Source of the DNA: Burkholderia sp. USMB20
GTDB lineage: Bacteria; Pseudomonadota; Gammaproteobacteria; Burkholderiales; Burkholderiaceae
Length of the DNA stretch: 64,000 nucleotides
Direction of reading: 5' to 3'
NCBI RefSeq assembly: GCF_000949135.2
Contig: NZ_JTAN02000003.1
Coordinates: 186,001-250,000 of the forward strand
Under the pieces are notes generated by a model, which was not told where the DNA came from, made no database searches, and saw nothing but the letters and a program-made list of their open reading frames with translations. The position numbers and the translations under genes were made by a program. Below, piece by piece: positions 10,580-19,553 of this stretch. Numbering within the stretch: position 1 is the first letter of the stretch; the number at the start of each line of letters is the position of its first letter.

Positions 10580-11851
10580 ATGGAGCAGACAGAATCGCCC
10601 GTCGTATTCGCCACGCGTGACGACGCGTCCGATGTGCGCTTTCCGCACGAAGACGGCTCACGCGTGCCGTACAAGGTGTTCAGCTCGCGCGCGGTCTACG
10701 ATCGCGAGCAGGAACGCATCTTCCGCGGGCCGACCTGGAATTTCGTCGCGCTGGAAGCGGAAATCCCGAACGCCGGCGACTTCAAGAGCACGTTCGTCGG
10801 CGATACGCCGGTCGTCGTCACGCGCACCGAGGACGGCACGCTGTCCGCGTGGGTGAACCGCTGCGCGCACCGCGGCGCGCAGGTCTGCCGCAAGTCGCGC
10901 GGCAACGCGAGCTCGCACACGTGCGTCTACCACCAGTGGAGCTTCGACAACCAGGGCAACCTGCTCGGCGTGCCGTTCCGGCGCGGCCAGAAGGGGATGA
11001 CCGGGATGCCGGCCGACTTCGACCCGAAGCAGCACGGGCTGCGCAAGCTGCGCGTCGACAGCTATCGCGGGCTCGTGTTCGCGACCTTCAGCGACGACGT
11101 GGCGCCGCTGCCCGAATACCTGGGCGAGCAGATGCGTCCGTGGATCGATCGGATCTTCCACAAGCCGATCGAGTATCTCGGCTGCACGCGCCAGTATTCG
11201 AAGTCGAACTGGAAGCTGTACATGGAGAACGTGAAGGATCCGTATCACGCGAGCATGCTGCATCTGTTCCATACGACCTTCAACATCTTCCGCGTCGGGA
11301 TGAAGGCGCGCTCGATTCCGGATGCGAACCACGGGCTGCACAGCATCATCACGGTGACGAAGACGGGCGACGACACGTCGGCAGCATACAAGCAGCAGAA
11401 CATCCGCTCGTTCGACGAGGGTTTCCATCTCGAAGACGAGTCGATCCTCGATCTCGTGTCGGAATACGACGAGGACTGCACGAACCACATCCAGCCGATC
11501 TTCCCGCAGCTCGTGATCCAGCAGATCCACAACACGCTGGTCGCGCGCCAGATCCTGCCGAAGGGGCCGGACAACTTCGAGCTGATCTTCCACTTCTTCG
11601 GCTACGCGGACGACACGCCCGAGCTGCGCGCGCTGCGCATCAAGCAGGCGAACCTCGTCGGGCCGGCCGGCTACATCTCGATGGAGGACACGGAGGCGAC
11701 CGAACTCGTGCAGCGCGGCACGGTGCGCGACGCCGATGCGACGTCGGTGATCGAGATGTCGCGCGGCAATCCGGACCAGCAGGACACGGTGATCACCGAA
11801 AGCCTGATCCGCAAGTTCTGGGTCGGTTATCAGAAGCTGATGGGCTATTGA
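10580..11851 (+). CDS. andAc: Anthranilate 1,2-dioxygenase, oxygenase large subunit
   Basis: A 423-residue ring-hydroxylating dioxygenase alpha subunit. The Rieske 2Fe-2S ligands are C95, H97, C115 and H118 (RCAHRGAQ and CVYHQW). The mononuclear iron ligands are the D220, H223 and H228 segment (ENVKDPYHASMLHLFH). It hydroxylates anthranilate, which then loses CO2 and ammonia to give catechol. The ATG at 10580 is chosen because AAGGAG lies 6 bp upstream; an in-frame ATG 36 bp earlier has no such site. It is first in the andAc-Ad-Ab-Aa operon, as in B. cepacia DBO1. Confidence 0.9.
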   Translation: MEQTESPVVFATRDDASDVRFPHEDGSRVPYKVFSSRAVYDREQERIFRGPTWNFVALEAEIPNAGDFKSTFVGDTPVVVTRTEDGTLSAWVNRCAHRGAQVCRKSRGNASSHTCVYHQWSFDNQGNLLGVPFRRGQKGMTGMPADFDPKQHGLRKLRVDSYRGLVFATFSDDVAPLPEYLGEQMRPWIDRIFHKPIEYLGCTRQYSKSNWKLYMENVKDPYHASMLHLFHTTFNIFRVGMKARSIPDANHGLHSIITVTKTGDDTSAAYKQQNIRSFDEGFHLEDESILDLVSEYDEDCTNHIQPIFPQLVIQQIHNTLVARQILPKGPDNFELIFHFFGYADDTPELRALRIKQANLVGPAGYISMEDTEATELVQRGTVRDADATSVIEMSRGNPDQQDTVITESLIRKFWVGYQKLMGY

Positions 11852-11868
11852 AGCGGGAGCGCGGAACG

Positions 11869-12354
11869 ATGGAAAACCTGACGGAAGACATGAAGACGTG
11901 GTTCGAGATTTACATGCTCCAGAACCGCTACATCGGCCACCTCGACAACGACCGGCTCGAACGCTGGCCGGAAATGTTCACCGAGGACTGCACGTACGAG
12001 ATCGTGCCGAAGGAGAACGCCGATCTCGGGCTGCCGGTCGGGATCGTCCACTGCACGAACCAGCGGATGCTGCGCGACCGCGTGGTGTCGCTGCGGCACG
12101 CGAACATCTTCGAAGAGCACACGTACCGGCACATGACGTCGGGCCTCACGATCGTCGCCGAACGCGACGGCGAGATCGACACCGAGAGCAACTACGTGGT
12201 CGTGCAGACGCGCAGCAACGGCGAATCGAACGTGTACCAGGCCGGCAAGTATTACGACACGGTCGTGCGCACGCCCGACGGGCTGCGCTACAAGACCAAG
12301 CGCGTGATCTACGACACGTCGCGCGTGCAGACGCTGCTCGCCACCCCGATCTGA
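11869..12354 (+). CDS. andAd: Anthranilate 1,2-dioxygenase, oxygenase small subunit
   Basis: A 161-residue ring-hydroxylating dioxygenase beta subunit of the SnoaL-like cone fold. It has the family blocks NRYIGHLDNDRLERWPEMF and CTYEIVPKENADL, then the RMLRDRV and HTYRHMTSG segments. The beta subunit caps the alpha trimer and has no cofactor. It begins 17 bp after andAc, and GGGAGCGCGGAACG supplies a weak ribosome site. It should form an alpha3-beta3 oxygenase with AndAc. Confidence 0.9.
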   Translation: MENLTEDMKTWFEIYMLQNRYIGHLDNDRLERWPEMFTEDCTYEIVPKENADLGLPVGIVHCTNQRMLRDRVVSLRHANIFEEHTYRHMTSGLTIVAERDGEIDTESNYVVVQTRSNGESNVYQAGKYYDTVVRTPDGLRYKTKRVIYDTSRVQTLLATPI

Positions 12355-12379
12355 CCGATCCGACAGCCAAGGAAACGAC

Positions 12380-12706
12380 ATGACCGAAGCAACGCTCGCC
12401 GAATGGCACCCGCTGGGCACATTCGACGAATTCTCCGAAGACGAACCGGCGGCGCGCGTCGCCGGCCAGAAGCCGATCGCGGTGTTCCGGATCGGCGACG
12501 AACTGTTCGCGATGCATGACCTCTGTTCGCATGGTCACGCGCGCTTGTCCGAAGGCTATGTGGAAGACGGCTGCGTCGAATGCCCGCTGCACCAGGGGCT
12601 GATCGACATTCGCACGGGTGCGCCGAAATGCGCGCCGATCACCGAGCCGGTGCGGACCTATCCGATCCGGATCGTCGACGGGCAGGTGGAAGTCAATGTC
12701 GGCTGA
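12380..12706 (+). CDS. andAb: Anthranilate dioxygenase Rieske ferredoxin
   Basis: A 108-residue Rieske ferredoxin. The 2Fe-2S ligands are C49 and H51 (DLCSHGHARL) and C68 and H71 (CVECPLHQG). It shuttles electrons from the reductase AndAa to the oxygenase AndAcAd. AAGGAAACGAC precedes the ATG. Its last 11 bp overlap the start of andAa, pointing to coupled translation. Confidence 0.92.
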   Translation: MTEATLAEWHPLGTFDEFSEDEPAARVAGQKPIAVFRIGDELFAMHDLCSHGHARLSEGYVEDGCVECPLHQGLIDIRTGAPKCAPITEPVRTYPIRIVDGQVEVNVG

Positions 12707-13916
12707 CCCGTTCGTGATCGTCGGCGCCGGCCACGCGGCGCGGCGCACGGCCGAGGCGCTGCGCGCGCGCGACGCCGACGCACGCATCGTGATGATCGGC
12801 GCGGAGCGCGAGTTGCCGTACGACCGGCCCGCGCTGTCGAAGGACGCGCTGCTGTCGGACGGCGGCGAGCAGCGCGCGTTCATCCGCGACGCCGCGTGGT
12901 ACGACGCGCAGCGCATCGAGTTGCGGCTCGGCTCGCGCGTCGACGCGATCGACCGCGCCGCGCAGCGTGTACGGCTCGACGACGACGCGACGGTGCCGTA
13001 CACGCGGCTCGTGCTCGCGACCGGTTCGCGCGTGCGTGCGTTCGGCGGGCCGGTCGACGAAGGCGTCGTCCTGCATTACGTGCGCACCGTGGCCGACGCG
13101 CGTGCGTTGCGCGCGCAGCTCGCGCCGGGGCGTCGCGTGGCGGTGCTCGGCGGCGGCTTCATCGGCCTCGAAGTGGCGGCCGCGGCGCGCCAGCTCGGTT
13201 GCGACGTGACGGTGATCGACCCGGCTGCGCGCCTGCTGCAGCGTGCGTTGCCGGAAGTCGTCGGCGCGTATGCGCGGCAACTGCATGACGCGCGCGGCGT
13301 GCTTTTCCAGATGGCGACGCTGCCACGTGCGATTCGCCGCGCACCGGGCGGCGGCGCGATCGTCGAGACCGATCGCGGCGACGTGCCGGCCGATATCGTG
13401 GTCGTCGGGATCGGCGTCGTGCCCAATGTCGAGCTCGCGCAGGCGGCCGGCCTCGAGGTCGACAACGGGATCCGTGTCGATGCGGGATGCCGGACGGCCG
13501 ATCGCGCGATCTTCGCCGCCGGCGAGGTGACGATGCACTTCAATCCGCTGCTCGGGCGTCACGTACGGATCGAGTCGTGGCAGGTCGCGGAAAACCAGCC
13601 GGCCGTCGCGGCCGCGAACCTGCTCGGCGCGGACGAAACCTATGCCGAGCTGCCGTGGCTGTGGTCCGATCAGTACGACTGCAACCTGCAGATGCTCGGG
13701 CTGTTCGGCAGCGAACGGACGACCGTCGTGCGCGGCGATCCCGCGAGCGGGCCGTTCACGGTGTTCGGGCTGGGCGACGACGGGAAGATTGTCGCGGTGG
13801 CCGCGGCGAACCTGGGGCGCGACATCGGCGCGTCGCGTCGGTTGATTGCGGCGGGCGCGGTGCCCGATCCGGCGAAGCTAGCCGATCCGGCGGTGAACCT
13901 GAAGACGTTTCTCTGA
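12696..13916 (+). CDS. andAa: Anthranilate dioxygenase ferredoxin reductase
   Basis: A 406-residue FAD-dependent pyridine nucleotide-disulfide oxidoreductase of the aromatic dioxygenase ferredoxin-reductase group. It has an N-terminal FAD fold (FVIVGAGHAARRTAEALR), a central NADH fold (VAVLGGGFIGLEVAAAAR) and a C-terminal reductase domain with YDCNLQMLGLFG. It passes NADH electrons to AndAb. The ATG at 12696 overlaps andAb by 11 bp and gives the normal N-terminus. It is the last gene of the and operon. Confidence 0.9.
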   Translation: MSADPFVIVGAGHAARRTAEALRARDADARIVMIGAERELPYDRPALSKDALLSDGGEQRAFIRDAAWYDAQRIELRLGSRVDAIDRAAQRVRLDDDATVPYTRLVLATGSRVRAFGGPVDEGVVLHYVRTVADARALRAQLAPGRRVAVLGGGFIGLEVAAAARQLGCDVTVIDPAARLLQRALPEVVGAYARQLHDARGVLFQMATLPRAIRRAPGGGAIVETDRGDVPADIVVVGIGVVPNVELAQAAGLEVDNGIRVDAGCRTADRAIFAAGEVTMHFNPLLGRHVRIESWQVAENQPAVAAANLLGADETYAELPWLWSDQYDCNLQMLGLFGSERTTVVRGDPASGPFTVFGLGDDGKIVAVAAANLGRDIGASRRLIAAGAVPDPAKLADPAVNLKTFL

Positions 13917-14080
13917 GGCAACGCGCGAACGTGGCCGGGGCGGCCGTGTTCGCGTCGGATCGCTTGAACGCAGCAGGAAACCCGTTCGGGACAACATTCC
14001 CGGCGCGCGCGATGCGCACGGGTTTGTCGCGGGCCGGCGATCGGTGCATATTAGCGGCATTGCCGCTTCACCGGTCGCCC

Positions 14081-15367
14081 ATGACGACAGACAAAGCCCT
14101 CGAACTGAAACGCAGCAAGCGCCGCGCGCTCTGGCTGCTGCTGGCCGCCGTCGCGGTATTCGTCACGACGATCCTGCTGCCGCGCGGCCCGTGGGTCGAC
14201 GGCTTCAAGGCGGTGGCCGAGGCTGCGATGGTCGGCGCGCTCGCCGACTGGTTCGCGGTCGTCGCGCTGTTCCGCCGCGTGCCGATCCCGTTCGTGTCGC
14301 GCCACACCGAAATCATCCCGAAGAACAAGGACAAGATCGCCGACAACCTCGCGGTGTTCGTGCGCGAGAAATTCCTCGGCCCCGACGCGCTCGCCGCGCA
14401 GATCCGCCAGCACGATCCCGCGCAGAAGCTCGGCGCATGGCTCGGCGAGCCCGCGAACACCGACGCGCTCGGCGGCTACGTGACGAAGCTGATGAGCTTC
14501 GCGCTCGACATGACCGACGACGCGCGGATCCAGTCGTTCGTCCACGACGCGTTCCGCGCGGTGATCGACCGGATCGACCTGTCGCAGTCGGCCGGCGCGA
14601 TCCTCGACACGCTGACGAAGGACGGCCGCCACCAGGCGCTGCTCGACGATGCGATCGAACAGGTGGTCGACGTGCTCGACAAGGAGGAGAACCGCGAGGT
14701 GATCGCGGGCTTCATCGTCGAATGGCTGAAGACGCAATACCCGAAGATCGAGAAGATCATGCCGACGCAGTGGTTCGGCGAGAACGGCGCGCGCATGCTG
14801 GCGAGTGCGGTGAGCCGCGTGCTCGAGGGCGTGGCGGCCGATCCCGAACACGAGCTGCGGCAGCGCTTCGACCGCACGGTCGTGCGGCTGACCGAGCGGC
14901 TGAAGCACGACCCGGCATTCATCGCGAAGGGCGACGAGATCAAGCGCTACATCCGCGATGGTGACGCGTTCAACGACTACGTGCGCGATCTGTGGGATCA
15001 GTTGCGCGCATGGCTGAAGGCCGATCTCGCACGGCCCGATTCGACGCTGCACCGGCAGGCCGCGACGCTCGGCGGCTGGCTCGGCGCGCGGCTCGCGGAG
15101 AGCCCGGCGCTGCGCGCGTCGCTGAACGAGCACATCGAGAAGGCCGTGCACGAGATGGCGCCGGATTTCGCGGATTTCCTGATGCGTCACATCCGCGACA
15201 CGGTGCGCAACTGGGATGCGCGCGAGATGTCGCGGCAGATCGAGCTGAACATCGGCAAGGACCTGCAGTACATCCGCATCAACGGTACGCTGGTCGGCGG
15301 GCTGATCGGGCTCGGGCTGTATCTGGTGTCGCTGGTGCCGCGCTGGGCGGCGGGGTGGCTGCATTGA
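14081..15367 (+). CDS. DUF445 family membrane-associated protein
   Basis: A 428-residue protein of the DUF445 (YjiN-like) family. One hydrophobic segment lies at about 17-34 (ALWLLLAAVAVFVTTILL), followed by the family block AMVGALADWFAVVALFRR. A second hydrophobic segment near the C-terminus (about 403-420) contains LVGGLIGLGLYLVSLV. The middle is helical and charged. Its function is unknown. The ATG at 14081 matches the family N-terminus; the open frame upstream overlaps andAa. No partner gene is apparent. Confidence 0.85.
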   Translation: MTTDKALELKRSKRRALWLLLAAVAVFVTTILLPRGPWVDGFKAVAEAAMVGALADWFAVVALFRRVPIPFVSRHTEIIPKNKDKIADNLAVFVREKFLGPDALAAQIRQHDPAQKLGAWLGEPANTDALGGYVTKLMSFALDMTDDARIQSFVHDAFRAVIDRIDLSQSAGAILDTLTKDGRHQALLDDAIEQVVDVLDKEENREVIAGFIVEWLKTQYPKIEKIMPTQWFGENGARMLASAVSRVLEGVAADPEHELRQRFDRTVVRLTERLKHDPAFIAKGDEIKRYIRDGDAFNDYVRDLWDQLRAWLKADLARPDSTLHRQAATLGGWLGARLAESPALRASLNEHIEKAVHEMAPDFADFLMRHIRDTVRNWDAREMSRQIELNIGKDLQYIRINGTLVGGLIGLGLYLVSLVPRWAAGWLH

Positions 15368-15415
15368 TGCGGCCCCGAGCGTCGAGCATGTGGCGCGGCA
15401 TCGTGTGCCGCCGCA

Positions 15416-15715
15416 TCACGCGTGCGCCTTCGCACCGTGCAGTTGCAGGCCGAGCGCCTTGATCACCTTCAGGATCGTGCCGAAGCTCGGATTGCCGTCG
15501 TGCGACAGCGCCTTGTACAGCCCTTCGCGCGACAGGCCCGCGTCGCGCGCGACCTGCGACATGCCGCGCGCGCGGGCGATCACGCCGAGCGCATGCGCGA
15601 TGAAGGCCGGGTCGTCGCCGGCTTCCTGCAGACAGGCCTCGAAGTAGTCGGCCATGTCGTCGTCGGTCTTCAGGTGTTCGGCCGAATCCCACGGCCGGGT
15701 CTTGATCTTGTCCAT
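15416..15715 (-). CDS. Antitoxin of a HigBA-like addiction module
   Basis: A 99-residue protein with a lambda-repressor-like helix-turn-helix at about 45-75 (ARARGMSQVARDAGLSREGL). It matches the family annotated as putative addiction module antidote protein. It follows its toxin by 3 bp, in the reversed toxin-first order typical of higBA. It should bind both the toxin and the operon promoter. It is the last gene of the pair, converging on the DUF445 gene. Confidence 0.88.
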   Translation of the reverse strand: MDKIKTRPWDSAEHLKTDDDMADYFEACLQEAGDDPAFIAHALGVIARARGMSQVARDAGLSREGLYKALSHDGNPSFGTILKVIKALGLQLHGAKAHA

Positions 15716-15718
15716 CGG

Positions 15719-16036
15719 TTACTCCAGGTCGAGCCGCTCGAGCATCGCGTGGGCGGCGCGGATGTCCGCCTGTTGCGTCGACTTGTCGCCGCCGCAGAGC
15801 AGGATCACCCATATCGTTCCGCGCCTGACGTAGTAGACGCGATAACCGGGGCCGTGGTCGATACGCATTTCGACGACGGGCGAGCCGGCGGATTTCCAGT
15901 CGCCCGGATTGCCCATCGACAGGCGGTCGATGCGGGCCTGGATGCGCCGCCTGGCGACGCGATCCTGCAGGCCGGCAAACCACGCGTCGAAGACATCGGT
16001 GGTCCGGATACTGAACGTAGGGGCACTGTAGGGCAT
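15719..16036 (-). CDS. RelE/ParE-superfamily toxin (HigB-like)
   Basis: A toxin of about 105 residues in the putative addiction module killer protein (Gp49-like, RelE/ParE) family. It shows the family blocks FDAWFAGLQDRVARRRIQAR, DWKSAGSPVVEMRIDHGPGY and RVYYVRRGTIWVILLCGGDK. Family members are mRNA interferases. Two starts are possible: ATG at 16036 (MPYSAPTFSIRTTDVF), chosen as nearer the family length, or ATG at 16057. A promoter-like TTGACA-17-TACAGT covers both starts (see that entry), which leaves the true start open. Confidence 0.85.
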   Translation of the reverse strand: MPYSAPTFSIRTTDVFDAWFAGLQDRVARRRIQARIDRLSMGNPGDWKSAGSPVVEMRIDHGPGYRVYYVRRGTIWVILLCGGDKSTQQADIRAAHAMLERLDLE

Positions 16037-16053
16037 GGATCTCGGTGTGTCAA
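16025..16053 (-). promoter_or_regulatory. Promoter-like sequence over the toxin start
   Basis: On the minus strand TTGACA (16048-16053) and TACAGT (16025-16030) are separated by exactly 17 bp. A transcript would begin near 16018, downstream of both candidate toxin ATGs. It may be fortuitous, or may drive an antitoxin-favouring message. Confidence 0.35.
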
Positions 16054-16202
16054 CCATGGTTCACAGGTTCGATGAATGAAATTGGCTTGCCCCCAACGAT
16101 AGGGCCGCGCGCGCCGCTTGAGGTCGAATTGGCCGTCAGGCCGACCCTTTCGCGCGGCCGGACCCGGCCATTCGGCCGAAGTCGGAATTCCGCGAATCCG
16201 TC

Positions 16203-16431
16203 TACAATCAAAAACGTCCTTGCCGCCCGCGCGTGCTTGCCGCGCGCGGGTGAATCCGTTTGTCCTCCCGCCCAGGGAGGCGCCGTCGTGCGTTGCACAC
16301 GTTGCTCCGCACGGCGGGCAGTGCCGTGGTTTGTGTCCAGTAGGTAAAGCGTCCGCGTGCCGTAGGCCGGCGCGCGTTCTGAACGTCGCGCGCCCGTAAG
16401 CCGGGCAGGCGGCATCAACCGAGAGTCCCCC
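16203..16431 (+). other. Long structured 5' leader of the thiamine-diphosphate enzyme gene
   Basis: A TACAAT -10 (16203-16208) with no good -35 would start a leader of about 215 nt. It holds successive hairpins: CCCGCGCG / CGCGCGGG (16226-16250), CCTCCC / GGGAGG (16264-16280) and an imperfect GCCG-GTGCG / CGCAC-GGC stem (16282-16315), followed by a GCGCGC / GCGCGC pairing near 16370-16395. It does not match the TPP riboswitch or any other class I know. A structured regulatory leader is inferred; plain GC-rich untranslated sequence is the alternative. Confidence 0.4.
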
Positions 16432-18072
16432 ATGAAAGCATCGGATCTGTTCGTGAAGGCGCTGGAAGCCGAAGGCGTCGAGTACGTGTTCGGCATTCCC
16501 GGCGAGGAAAACCTCGATCTGCTCGAATCGCTGCGGCGATCGAAGATCAAGCTCGTGCTGACCCGGCACGAGCAGGCGGCCGGGTTCATGGCCGCCACCT
16601 ACGGCCGCCTGACGGGCCGCACCGGCGTGTGTCTCGCGACGCTCGGGCCGGGCGCGACCAACTTCGTGACGGCCGCCGCGTATGCGCAGCTCGGCGGCAT
16701 GCCGATGCTGATGATCACCGGGCAGAAGCCGATCAAGTCCAGCAAGCAGGGCCACTTCCAGATCGTCGACGTCGTCGACATGATGCAGCCGCTCACGAAG
16801 TTCACGCGGCAGATCGTGTCGATCGGCAACATTCCGTCGGCGGTGCGCGAGGCGTTCCGGCGCGCGGAGGAGGAGCGTCCGGGCGCCGCGCACCTCGAAC
16901 TGCCGGAAGACATCGCGCACGAGGAGGGCGACGGCAAGCCGATTCCGCGCAGCTACAGCCGGCGGCCGGTGGCGGAGGAGAAGGCGGTCGCGCACGCGGT
17001 CGACGCGATCCAGGCCGCGCGTCACCCGCTGCTGATGATCGGCGCGGGCGGCAATCGCAAGACGACCTGCAAGATGCTGCTCGAATTCGTCGACAAGACG
17101 GGCATCCCGTTCTTCACGACGCAGATGGGCAAGGGCGTGATCGACGAAACGCATCCGCTGTGGCTCGGCAACGCGACGCTGTCCGACGGCGACTTCGTGC
17201 ATCGCGCGATCGAGCATGCGGACTGCATCATCAACGTCGGCCACGACGTGATCGAGAAGCCGCCGTTCTTCATGCGCACGGACGACAAGACCGTGATCCA
17301 CGTGAACTTCCTCGGCGCGCAGGTCGATCCCGTCTACTTCCCGCAGATCGAAGTGGTCGGCGACATCGCGAACGCGGTATGGCAGATGAAGGAAGCGGTG
17401 ACGCCGCAATCGCACTGGGATTTCGAGCGCTTCAAGATGATCAAGGCGCATTTCGACGCGCACCTCGAGAAGGGCCAGCACGATCCGCGCTTCCCGATGT
17501 ACCCGGTGCGGATCGTGAACGACCTGTACAACGCGCTGCCGGTCGACGGGATCGTCTGTCTCGACAACGGGATGTACAAGATCTGGTTCGCGCGCTACTG
17601 GCGCGCACACGAACCGAACTCGCTGCTGCTCGACAACGCGCTCGCGTCGATGGGCGCCGGCCTGCCGTCGGCGATCGCGACGAAGATCGTGCATCCGCAG
17701 CGCAAGGTGATCGCCGTCTGCGGCGACGGCGGCTTCATGATGAATTCGCAGGAACTCGAAACGGCCGTGCGGCTGAAGCTCGACATCGTCGTGATGATCC
17801 TGCGCGACGATGCGTTCGGGATGATCCGCTGGAAGCAGGAAAACATGAACTTCCCCGATTTCGCGATGACGCTGAAGAACCCCGATTTCGTGTCGTATGC
17901 GCAGAGCTACGGCGCGCACGGGCATCGCGTCGAAGCGGCCGACGATCTCGGGCCGCTGCTGCGCGACTGCTTCGCGACGCCGGGCGTGCACGTGATCGAC
18001 GTGCCGATCGACTATTCGGACAACGAGCGCGTGCTCAACCGCGAAATCAAGCGCCTGTCGGCGCAACTCTGA
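16432..18072 (+). CDS. Acetolactate synthase-like thiamine-diphosphate enzyme
   Basis: A 546-residue enzyme with the three domains of the pyruvate decarboxylase/acetolactate synthase family. The cofactor-activating glutamate is E47 (LTRHEQAAGFMA). The TPP/Mg motif starts at CGDGGFMMNSQELETA, but the NN that normally closes it reads RDD. The C-terminal IDVPIDYSDN resembles catabolic AlsS rather than biosynthetic IlvB, and no small-subunit gene follows. It probably joins two pyruvates or related 2-oxoacids. The aldehyde dehydrogenase 28 bp downstream suggests a joint pathway whose substrate is unknown. Confidence 0.8.
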   Translation: MKASDLFVKALEAEGVEYVFGIPGEENLDLLESLRRSKIKLVLTRHEQAAGFMAATYGRLTGRTGVCLATLGPGATNFVTAAAYAQLGGMPMLMITGQKPIKSSKQGHFQIVDVVDMMQPLTKFTRQIVSIGNIPSAVREAFRRAEEERPGAAHLELPEDIAHEEGDGKPIPRSYSRRPVAEEKAVAHAVDAIQAARHPLLMIGAGGNRKTTCKMLLEFVDKTGIPFFTTQMGKGVIDETHPLWLGNATLSDGDFVHRAIEHADCIINVGHDVIEKPPFFMRTDDKTVIHVNFLGAQVDPVYFPQIEVVGDIANAVWQMKEAVTPQSHWDFERFKMIKAHFDAHLEKGQHDPRFPMYPVRIVNDLYNALPVDGIVCLDNGMYKIWFARYWRAHEPNSLLLDNALASMGAGLPSAIATKIVHPQRKVIAVCGDGGFMMNSQELETAVRLKLDIVVMILRDDAFGMIRWKQENMNFPDFAMTLKNPDFVSYAQSYGAHGHRVEAADDLGPLLRDCFATPGVHVIDVPIDYSDNERVLNREIKRLSAQL

Positions 18073-18100
18073 ATCCGCCGTTCACCGGAAGGAGCGCTCC

Positions 18101-19534
18101 ATGCTGAAGGATACCTATCCGTACTATCTGGCCAACGAGGCCGTCTACGCGAACACCGATCTGGAAGTCACCGACAAGTTCAGCGGCAAGGTCGCGACAC
18201 GCGTCGCGCTGGCCGACGCGAAGGCGATCGATGCGGCCATCGGCGCGGCGGTCGACGCCGCGAAGCCGATGCGCGAGTTGCCGGCCTACAGGCGGCAGGC
18301 GGTGCTCGACCACTGTGTCGCGCGCTTTCGCGAGCGCTTCGACGAGCTGGCCGAGGCGCTGTGCATCGAGGCCGGCAAGCCGATCAACGATTCGAAGGGC
18401 GAAGTGACGCGGCTGATCGATACGTTCCGCGTCGCGTCCGAGGAGTCGGTGCGCATCGACGGCGAAGTGATCAACCTCGAGATCTCGGCCCGCGCGCAAG
18501 GCTACACCGGCTATACGCGGCGTGTGCCGATCGGCCCGTGCTCCTTCATCTCGCCGTTCAACTTCCCGTTGAACCTCGCCGCGCACAAGGTCGCACCGGC
18601 GCTGGCCGCAGGCTGTCCGTTCGTGCTGAAACCGGCGAGCCGCACGCCGATCGGCGCGCTGATCATCGGCGAGGTGCTCGCCGAAACCGACCTGCCGAAG
18701 GGCGCATTCTCGGTGTTGCCCGCGCATCGCGACGGCGCGGACCTGTTCACGACCGACGAGCGCTTCAGGCTGCTGTCGTTTACGGGCTCGCCCGCCGTGG
18801 GCTGGGCGCTGAAGGAGAAGGCCGGCAAGAAGAAAGTCGTGCTGGAGCTCGGCGGCAACGCGGCGGCGATCGTCGACGCGGACCAGCGCGACCAGCTCGA
18901 CTACGTGGTCGAGCGTCTCGCGTTCGGCGCGTATTACCAGTCGGGCCAGAGCTGTATCGGCGTGCAGCGGATCCTCGTGCATGCGGACCTGTACGACGCG
19001 CTGCGCGACAAGCTGGTCGCGAAGACGCGTTCGCTGAAGATGGGCGATCCTAAGGATCCGTCGACGTTCGTCGGCCCGATGATCTCGGAATCCGAATCGC
19101 GCCGCCTGTCGGGCTGGATGGATGCGGCCGTCGCGGCGGGCGCGAAGATCGTCGCGGGCGGCAAGGTCGACGGCGCGATGTTCGAGGCGACGCTGCTGGA
19201 AAACGTCGGCCGCGAACAGGACCTCTACCGGAAGGAGGCATTCGGTCCGGTCGCGATCCTCGAGAAGTTCGAGCGCTTCGACGATGCGCTCGCGCGCGTC
19301 AACGACAGCGACTTCGGGCTGCAGGCCGGCGTGTTCACCGATTCGCTCGCGCATGCGCAGCGCGCATGGGACGAGCTGGAGGTGGGCGGCGTCGTGATCA
19401 ACGACGTGCCGTCGTTCCGCGTCGACAACATGCCGTATGGCGGCGTGAAGGATTCGGGGCTCGGCCGCGAAGGAATCCGCTACGCGATCGAGGACATGAC
19501 CGAGCCGCGCCTGATGGTCGTGCGGCGCCGCTAG
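18101..19534 (+). CDS. NAD(P)-dependent aldehyde dehydrogenase
   Basis: A 477-residue aldehyde dehydrogenase. The catalytic cysteine is C285 (YQSGQSCIGVQRI) and the general-base glutamate lies in VVLELGGNAAAIV. The substrate-entry block SFISPFNFPLNLAAHKVAPA (in shorter runs) is typical of the family. AAGGAG precedes the ATG, 28 bp after the thiamine-diphosphate enzyme, so the two are co-transcribed. The operon ends at the strong hairpin at 19554. The aldehyde is not identifiable from sequence. Confidence 0.87.
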   Translation: MLKDTYPYYLANEAVYANTDLEVTDKFSGKVATRVALADAKAIDAAIGAAVDAAKPMRELPAYRRQAVLDHCVARFRERFDELAEALCIEAGKPINDSKGEVTRLIDTFRVASEESVRIDGEVINLEISARAQGYTGYTRRVPIGPCSFISPFNFPLNLAAHKVAPALAAGCPFVLKPASRTPIGALIIGEVLAETDLPKGAFSVLPAHRDGADLFTTDERFRLLSFTGSPAVGWALKEKAGKKKVVLELGGNAAAIVDADQRDQLDYVVERLAFGAYYQSGQSCIGVQRILVHADLYDALRDKLVAKTRSLKMGDPKDPSTFVGPMISESESRRLSGWMDAAVAAGAKIVAGGKVDGAMFEATLLENVGREQDLYRKEAFGPVAILEKFERFDDALARVNDSDFGLQAGVFTDSLAHAQRAWDELEVGGVVINDVPSFRVDNMPYGGVKDSGLGREGIRYAIEDMTEPRLMVVRRR

Positions 19535-19553
19535 CCGCGACGGGCGCCGCATG

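Noticed and set aside
16203-16431. TPP riboswitch before the thiamine-diphosphate enzyme
   Set aside because: The conserved CTGAGA and ACCTGA core elements are absent.
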